Of a stretch of 64,000 nt of DNA, positions 57,793 through 64,000 are shown one piece after another (the first letter of the stretch is position 1; each line of letters opens with the position of its first letter). The stretch lies in the NCBI GenBank assembly GCA_001466705.2, contig LATX02000180.1, positions 186,001 through 250,000 of the forward strand, read 5' to 3'. The DNA is from Moniliophthora roreri. Taxonomy: Eukaryota > Basidiomycota > Agaricomycetes > Agaricales > Marasmiaceae. The position numbers and the translations under genes are program-made. The notes below the pieces were generated by a model, which ran no database searches, had not been told where the DNA came from, and worked only from the letters and a program-made list of their open reading frames with translations.

Positions 57793-60045
57793 ATGACTGG
57801 ACACACACGAGAGTCCACCATACTGTCCCTCACGGATACAGTTGTCCTCGAGTCGGAGGATTCATCTCAACCTATTCTCTTACTCACGGCGGGCGACAAA
57901 GCGTCACCACCCGCGACAACTGATGAAGCCACCCTACCGGATACACCACCTAAATCTTATTCACCTTTCAATAATTCTAAACCCTTGCCAGTCCGGAAAG
58001 AAGAGACCCTCGACTCCCGAATGGTACCTCCCACAATACCTCCAGAACACTCGAACAGAACCCTCATTGTCTGTTTCGATGGTACTGGAGACCAATTCGA
58101 CTGTGACAATTCGAACATTGTCCAGTTTTTTTCGTTGCTCAAGAAAGATGACAAGTCAAAACAGATGGTTTATTATCAGGTATGCACGTTCGTCACATTT
58201 CATGCAATTCACCCGCGAATCTGATTGAATCCCATCCAGGCGGGAATAGGAACATACACCTCTCCGCAGGTGGCTACCCCTCTGATGTCCAAGCTAGTAA
58301 AGGTATGCAGTCTTGGTTGAGCCATGTCTTATTTCCGGGAGGCTGAAAATGCTGCCAGACTTTAGACGAGATGGTGGCGCTTCATTTAGATGCTCATGTA
58401 ATGGGTAAGTTGTTTTAAGGTTAGAATTAGAGATTCCTGCTCTTACACTGACATGACAGGCGGCTATGAGTTCCTCATGCAGAATTGTAAGTGCTCCGTG
58501 TTTCATGCTCCTTATGGAGGGACGGGACTCTTACGGCCCCTACTTTGAACAGATGTGGCTGGTGATCGGATATGTATATTTGGTTTCTCTCGTGGAGCTT
58601 ATACGGCTCGAAGGTATGTGGCGTCGGCGGCGCTGTCGGAAAGACGCTAACCATGTTTTACGTTCAGTCTCGCGGGAATGATACACAAAGTCGGACTCCT
58701 TCCCGCAGACAACTGGCAGCAAGTCCCGTTTGCTTACAAAATGTATACAAGGACGGATCAAGTTGGATGGGAACAGTCAAATGCCTTCAAGAGGGCGTTC
58801 TCAGTAGATGTCACCATTGAATTTGTGGGGGTCTGGTACGTTCATTTTCCTGAATGAATCAATGCATTCAGTTCATATTGATGGTGGTTCTTAGGGACAC
58901 CGTCGATTCCGTTGGCCTGGTTCCTAAGAGATTACCATTTACGACTTCCAATACAATCCTCAGGACCTTCCGCCATGCTGTTTCCCTAGATGAGCGTCGC
59001 GCAAAATTCAAGGCTAATCTGTGGAATCGTCCTACAGCTGAGGAAGCTGTATTGGGTGCATCAGCTACGCATCTACCGCCCAATCACTCAAGCCGCGATT
59101 CGCCACGTTCATCCCCGGACTCTAAGAAGAAGGAAAAACAAGATATGAAGAAAGGTCACAGACCAAGTGAATCGCCTTTGCACTGGTTGGATGAAGATGA
59201 ACGCGACCTCGCCGATAATGAAGGTCGATATTCCGCGCACATAGCCAACGCTAAACCGACAGATATTGAGGAGGTCTGGTTCGCAGGATGTCACTGTGGT
59301 ATGAAGCAACTCTTCGCTCGAACTAGAATTGAAATCCTGACTTTCGATCCCAGATGTTGGCGGTGGATCTGTCAGTAATGATACAAGGCACTCCCTGTCT
59401 CGGATATCACTCCGATGGATGATCAGAGAGTGTTTCAAGACGAACACTGGCATCATGTTTGACTCACAGAAGCTTCGAGAAATCGGGCTTGATCCGACAT
59501 CTCTCTATCCTTTCGTCACGCCGCGTCCTCCGCGTCTTTCTGGCCAAACATCTCGCATACAAACAGCTGCGTCACCCCGAAAACCGTTGTTGCAAGGACT
59601 CGTTTCAAAGGTTCTGCGCCGGGATAGCAACTACAAAGAACTACCGGTCGCGGATGTCAAGACCAATCCTGTTGGGCGTTTGACTGAAGAAGAGGAGGAG
59701 CTACATGATGCCATGGCACCCATATACGACCAGCTGGAGATCGCAAAGACTTGGTGGATACTAGAGCTTATTCCCATGCAGTTTAGATATCAAAAAGGCA
59801 GCAATGAATGGGTATCATGGTTTGGGTACGTTGTAAAATCAGGGTTATCTCGCGCCTTGTGGACTGACAAGCTATCTATGTTTAGTATGAATCTCGCTCG
59901 CCCACGCTTTATTCCGAAGCAGAAGAAGAACGGTGTGAAGGTTCATCGAAGTGTCAAAACGCGTATGGAGGCATCACATGAGGGGGATGGCAAGAAGTAT
60001 CTTCCCAGGGCATACTTCTCTATCGAACCAACTTGGGTGGATTGA
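57793..60045 (+). CDS. DUF2235 protein (alpha/beta-hydrolase-like, T6SS phospholipase-related fold)
   Basis: Exons 57793-58179, 58240-58302, 58359-58404, 58460-58486, 58553-58613, 58668-58835, 58895-59298 and 59354-60045. A further 60-nt in-frame intron (59826-59885) is likely, giving about 595 residues. Motifs: RTLIVCFDGTGDQFD (family N-terminal signature), YYQAGIGTYTSP, ICIFGFSRGAYTAR with the nucleophile-like Ser, FVGVWDTVDSVG, WFAGCHCDVGGG, and WWILELIPMQFRYQ near the C-terminus. A 90-residue Ser/Pro/Thr-rich N-terminal extension and a Lys/Ser-rich insertion (residues ~315-350) look disordered. Bacterial relatives are phospholipases secreted by type VI systems; the fungal family is uncharacterised. 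Confidence 0.88.
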
Positions 60046-60476
60046 ATGATTCAAATGACTTGACGATCTCAAGGATGACTATCTTTATTAATATCTTACG
60101 AGTAATGTCCATGAATGACTGGACGTATCTTATGCTACAATTTGACGAGGATACTAATACATATTGCGACTAACACTACATACTACAACTACTTATTCCG
60201 TAGCTTTTGAATAATGAAACGTGGAGATCAATCATATTCAACCTTTCCATTGCCATAGACCTCTCAGTACCACAAGGGTGGCATAACATCGTTGTGAACC
60301 GGTGGATGCTTAGGTTCTGTTGAGACCGTCGTCATAAATCAAACGTTAACACCGAGTCCAACGTTTACACCCACGCCAGTGAAGACCCCATAAACGATTC
60401 TCGGTTCTTGGATTACAGTCCGCGTCAACCTTGCAAGAACACAAGCATCAAGGAGAGGTACGGAGGTAGAGATGTA
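60046..60476. other. Convergent 3' regions
   Basis: Between the DUF2235 gene and the 185-residue minus-strand gene. No supported gene. Confidence 0.4.
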
Positions 60477-61143
60477 TCATGGGGTTGCGGCTATTAGTGA
60501 ACGAGTATATGCATTGATGAGAAAGCCGGGTACGATACATGCACCACCATGAGACGCAGGAGACGTGGACTGTTGATTAAAGCCGAAGGTCAGAGAGGCC
60601 AGCACAGTAGCAGAAGCAAAATACCGGGGTCTCCACAGTAAATACCACTGACGCAATGAGAGTGACGAGACGAATGAGCATCGTAGACGGGGAAATGAAG
60701 GCGACTGACCAGGAAAATTCAAGAGAAACTCCTGGCTTTATAGCATCCGATGCAGATTCGGGGGCTTGTGATGTAAACAGAAGAGCAGAGATTGCTAGTA
60801 GAGATGGGATTGGAACGGCACTGGAAGACCTTGTGGTGAAGTTGTGGAGGCAAGATACGGTGAGTCCCCGCCCCTGCTCAAATGAAAACGGACCACCCCC
60901 AATAGAATAATGCGGAATGCGCGTAGCTCTAAGTTCTGCTCTCGCTATCGTGCATCAGATTCAGATGGTCCAATGGGATACAAAGGGATGATACATACCT
61001 TCATTCCTCCCTCTCAATACCGTTGGTCTCAATGACACTGTGCCACTCCCTCGGCCAATATCGCGTTCCATTTTAGTTTCCACCTCAGCAGAGTCGCTAG
61101 ACGTGTCATCTTTGAACTTGGATGCTGAGAAAGCTGCTGACAT
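60477..61143 (-). CDS. Hypothetical 185-residue protein
   Basis: Reconstructed from splice signals: exons 61143-60999, 60944-60625 and 60569-60477 sum to exactly 186 codons. Introns are 54 nt (GTATGT...CTGAT...TAG) and 55 nt (GTATTT...TTTAATC...CAG). The N-terminus is Ser/Asp/Lys-rich and polar. The middle has two hydrophobic stretches (IPSLLAISALLFTS and LIRLVTLIASVVFTV) that may be membrane helices, and a short Ala/Thr/Gly tail follows. No family recognised. The start could be one exon further upstream (an ATG near 61204). Confidence 0.45.
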
Positions 61144-62020
61144 GGATAAGCAACTGCTGCAGGGAGATTTACAGACAAGTGAATGACGAAACGGCCCATT
61201 ACCTGCCCATAACTACGTTTCTTCATGAGATACGTGAAAACCCCAGTTGATCTGCAGTGGTTGATTATCAACAAGTCCTCGTGCAGCTTGCAACTCAAGA
61301 TTATTCCATGGACCTATTCAGCAGGCCTCTTTTCGTTGATAAGCTTCAATAATCTCGGTAAAAACAAAAAATAAAAACCAGTCTTGCCGCTTCGGATCTG
61401 GCCCCTAGAACTACACGTGAACGATGGCAAAACCATGAAGGCATCAGCTTTGTTCTTGAGTCTAGAGGAGCTCGAGAGCGAGGTTCGGTCTGCGAGCTGG
61501 CATGACTGCCATGAGAAGAGAGTTCGAACCCGGGACGACCTTTCCGCACATGCCACAACGTCGATGTTGATATCGATCCGTTCACATCTTCCTAAAACTA
61601 TACCCGATATTTCAATGAAAACGTGAAGAATAATCCCAGAAATACAGATGCTTTAGGAAAATGGAGTTGAACCAGTGTCTGAAGGTTACGGAGAACAAAC
61701 GACCATAAGGAGCTTGGAAGCTGGTACGTCTTTGAAGTCATTGCCGTGTTATAATCGACTCATTTGGTACGATAAATAATGCTGCAGCGGTTTTTAACTC
61801 GAATACGAACTTAATTTATGTATCAAATGTCGGCGACCAGCAATGACAGGCTATTGGTCTTTGCGGGTAACATTGTCTACAGATTTCTGGTAGCTGCAGT
61901 GCTCTGCGATTAACTTTACTGGTATAGGGAGAACTTGACACGTCATACTTCGTCAGTCCTTTCAAATTCCGGGGTTTACATGGCTGATACTGATTTTCGA
62001 TCAGGACAAACGAATACCCG
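61144..62020. other. Intergenic, no supported gene
   Basis: Only short frames. A tRNA T-loop-like word (gttcgaac near 61523) was checked and has no tRNA around it. Confidence 0.45.
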
Positions 62021-64000
62021 ATGGGTTCGCCTCCGAGCACAGACGGAGTCATGGCGGTAGGACAGCGAGGTGACTCGTCTAAGCCTGATATGTATTGGGA
62101 AACTTTTCATCCGGCACTGCTTAGTTGCAGTTCAGAACTGGTCTCCTTGTTTCAGATGCAAATTGAGGCCGCTCTCGCCAATGCGCTCCCCTATGCGCCG
62201 TGCCTCGAAGATATCTCCTCTGAATACAATGCACCTGCTGGTTCGGTCACGGACCTTGCAAAAAGCATAACGGATACCTTCATTCTGCGTTTTGTCTGGT
62301 CCTGTTTCATGCTGGAACACACCAGGGACGCGTTCGCTTTCCAAGACGATATGCTATCTGAAATTCACCAAGCAATCTCGTACGCGTTTTCGTGCAGGGC
62401 AGGTACCGTGAATGTGCCTTATTCCAATCGGACTGTTACGCTATACGCACCTTACCATGGGGGAAATGCCGTAGTCGATTCTGTAGTCAAGGCGGCGGCA
62501 TTAAAGGCAAACGCAGATGTACTCGTGCTTGATGCACTGGAATTAGCAGCCGGAGATTGTGGAGCTTTGGGAGAGGGTAAGCACTTTGTAAGATCGGCTA
62601 CGGACTTGACTGATCCCACACCAATAAGCGGGTGCTATGATAGACTTTTTATACGATGGATTACCCATCAAAGGTTTTGCGGAGCACAATGATGTTCAAC
62701 AATTCTTCTACTCTCTCGTAGAAGCCGGACTCGACACGCCAGCCTCGTCATCACCACGTCGAATCATCTATCTGAGAGACTTCGGTACGATATCCTGTGC
62801 CGCAGTCCCGTTGATGATCTATCTTCTGCGGACCATCGAAAATCTACGCCAAAGCCCTGCATATCCCCAACCACCTGCCATCATCATTGTCATAGGCGGC
62901 TGCCATCCATTGGGGTACCCAGGACGCCCTGATAAGTATTCGAATCAAAAAGGCTTTTGCACCTTTTCCACGAGTGTGCAGCAGCTCAACAACGTCTATT
63001 ATGATCACCAGACACTGCTGAAAGAAGGGGGTATACCCAACGATGAGATGCCTCTTTTGGACAACAAGGTGTACATCTCCGATGACATGCCTTTTGCTAA
63101 TCTATCTTCGGCATTCTTCGCTCCAATTCTCACACCGTACCACGACGAAATGAAGGAGTTATCTGTGTGCTATCGGCCATCAGGGAAGAGTTCCAATGGC
63201 GTATCAGGGCAAGACGATGCGGCGAGCGAACCCGCATTTTGGGAGGATCAAGTCAAGTCTCTCGCAACAAGTACTTTGGCTTTCAGTGTTTATTCGAAAG
63301 CCATCGATGCCAGCAGGCAGCACGCAGAGCTTGAAGAGAGAGCCTCCGCTGTCAATGCCATTCTTCTGAAGCTCTTGCTTGCACAAAAAGGTGTCAACGT
63401 CACCGGAAAACTTCATGGTGTCTCCTCGGGTGACTTGTTCGAGAAAAGGTATATCCCTATGTTTCCCCGTCTCTGCTTAACTCACGGCTCCGACGACGAC
63501 AGAGAAGGAGAGGTCACGTACTCGATACTCTTGCCATCTTCTATCGACACTATTTTCGATATTCTGATCATGTTACTTGGCAATCAGTCAACGTCGGCAG
63601 TACCTCCAGATGTCGTGGTGGATGCAGTTCAAGCATGGATTCACCGTTATCAGCGGCTGGAAAGCTGGATCGATTCGGAAAATCAACGCAACCAATTGTA
63701 AGTCCTACATGATCTAGAGAATTGTCATTAAAATTATCTGTTATCAGAGATATTGGTGGTGATTCTAGCCACAACAACGGCGAAAAGCCAGGCATGGCTG
63801 ACCCTGTGGTTGAGGCGGTCCGACGCTCCTGGGACCTGTCCTCCCATGAAAAGAAGCTTCTTTCTTGTATCGTGGATTCCTGTACGTTAGTGCGCTGAAC
63901 TCTTGAGCCTTCACATGCTAATGCACTCCCTCTTTCACAGGTACACTATCCACTGCGTTTCAGGATGTTTGCCTGGACCGGAGAGTCATCGAAAACCTTC
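62021..64000 (+). CDS. AAA ATPase with degenerate N-terminal AAA-like half (copy 2), cut by the window end
   Basis: Paralogue of the gene at 10126. Exons 62021-62576, 62629-63448, 63503-63697, 63748-63880 and 63941 onward, at matching intron positions. The shared N-terminal module includes VTLYAPYHGGNAVVDSVVKA, ADVLVLDALELA, RRIIYLRDFGTI and PLMIYLLRTIENLR; the shared junction is SSHEKKLLSCIVDS. The window ends just as the catalytic AAA domain begins (FQDVCLDRRVIENL), so Walker motifs lie outside. It has about 65 extra N-terminal residues and lacks the long acidic Glu/Gly linker of copy 1. The 54-nt intron 63449-63502 is a multiple of three, so the frame reads through. Confidence 0.85.

Noticed and set aside
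61495..61560. tRNA T-loop-like word gttcgaac
   Set aside because: The bases on either side do not pair to make a T stem in either orientation, and no D arm, anticodon arm or acceptor stem could be drawn.
1..64000. CRISPR array, bacterial operon or prophage
   Set aside because: No regularly spaced direct repeats; genes contain spliceosomal introns throughout, so the DNA is eukaryotic nuclear.

Overview
The window looks like nuclear DNA of an agaricomycete-type basidiomycete fungus. Genes are dense, lie on both strands, and are cut by many small introns, mostly 46-60 nt. The gene families are fungal: a 1,3-beta-glucan synthase, a velvet factor, a histidine acid phosphatase, a steryl-glucosidase-type GH5 enzyme, thaumatin-like secreted proteins and a DUF2235 protein. 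Exon models were built by hand from splice signals and reading frame. For most multi-exon genes the exons add up to an exact multiple of three, which supports the models.

Layout. 1-13 kb: a hypothetical C-terminal ORF, a small kinase-like protein, a class III aminotransferase, an isoprenylcysteine methyltransferase-like protein, a secreted histidine acid phosphatase, a multi-TM protein, and an AAA ATPase with a degenerate N-terminal half. 13.9-23 kb: a velvet factor, an OPA3-like protein, a GH5 sterol/sphingolipid glucosidase, then about 2.5 kb of sparse DNA and a small membrane protein. 23.5-29.5 kb: the glucan synthase FKS1. 30.8-34.9 kb: two tandem thaumatin-like genes. 35-45 kb: a BAH-domain protein, a 1220-residue unknown, a small secreted protein and a BTB protein. 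45.4-50.3 kb is a decayed, rearranged stretch: a frameshifted TauD dioxygenase, a foldback repeat, a 309-bp copy of the tail of the neighbouring isocitrate dehydrogenase gene, and an MFS transporter pseudogene carrying a small transposon with 9-bp target duplications. 50.7-64 kb: mitochondrial NADP isocitrate dehydrogenase, a dihydrodipicolinate-synthase-family aldolase, a DUF2235 hydrolase, a small unknown protein, and a second AAA ATPase paralogue cut by the window end.

No operon-like cluster or biosynthetic pathway is evident. The genes are mostly independent housekeeping, cell-wall and secreted functions. Cell-surface functions are frequent (FKS1, GH5 glucosidase, thaumatin pair, secreted phosphatase, secreted small protein). 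The most unusual content is the rearranged 45-50 kb region, the diverged AAA paralogues near both ends, and the splice-structure oddities (GC-AG introns, a 7-nt exon, 34-nt introns).
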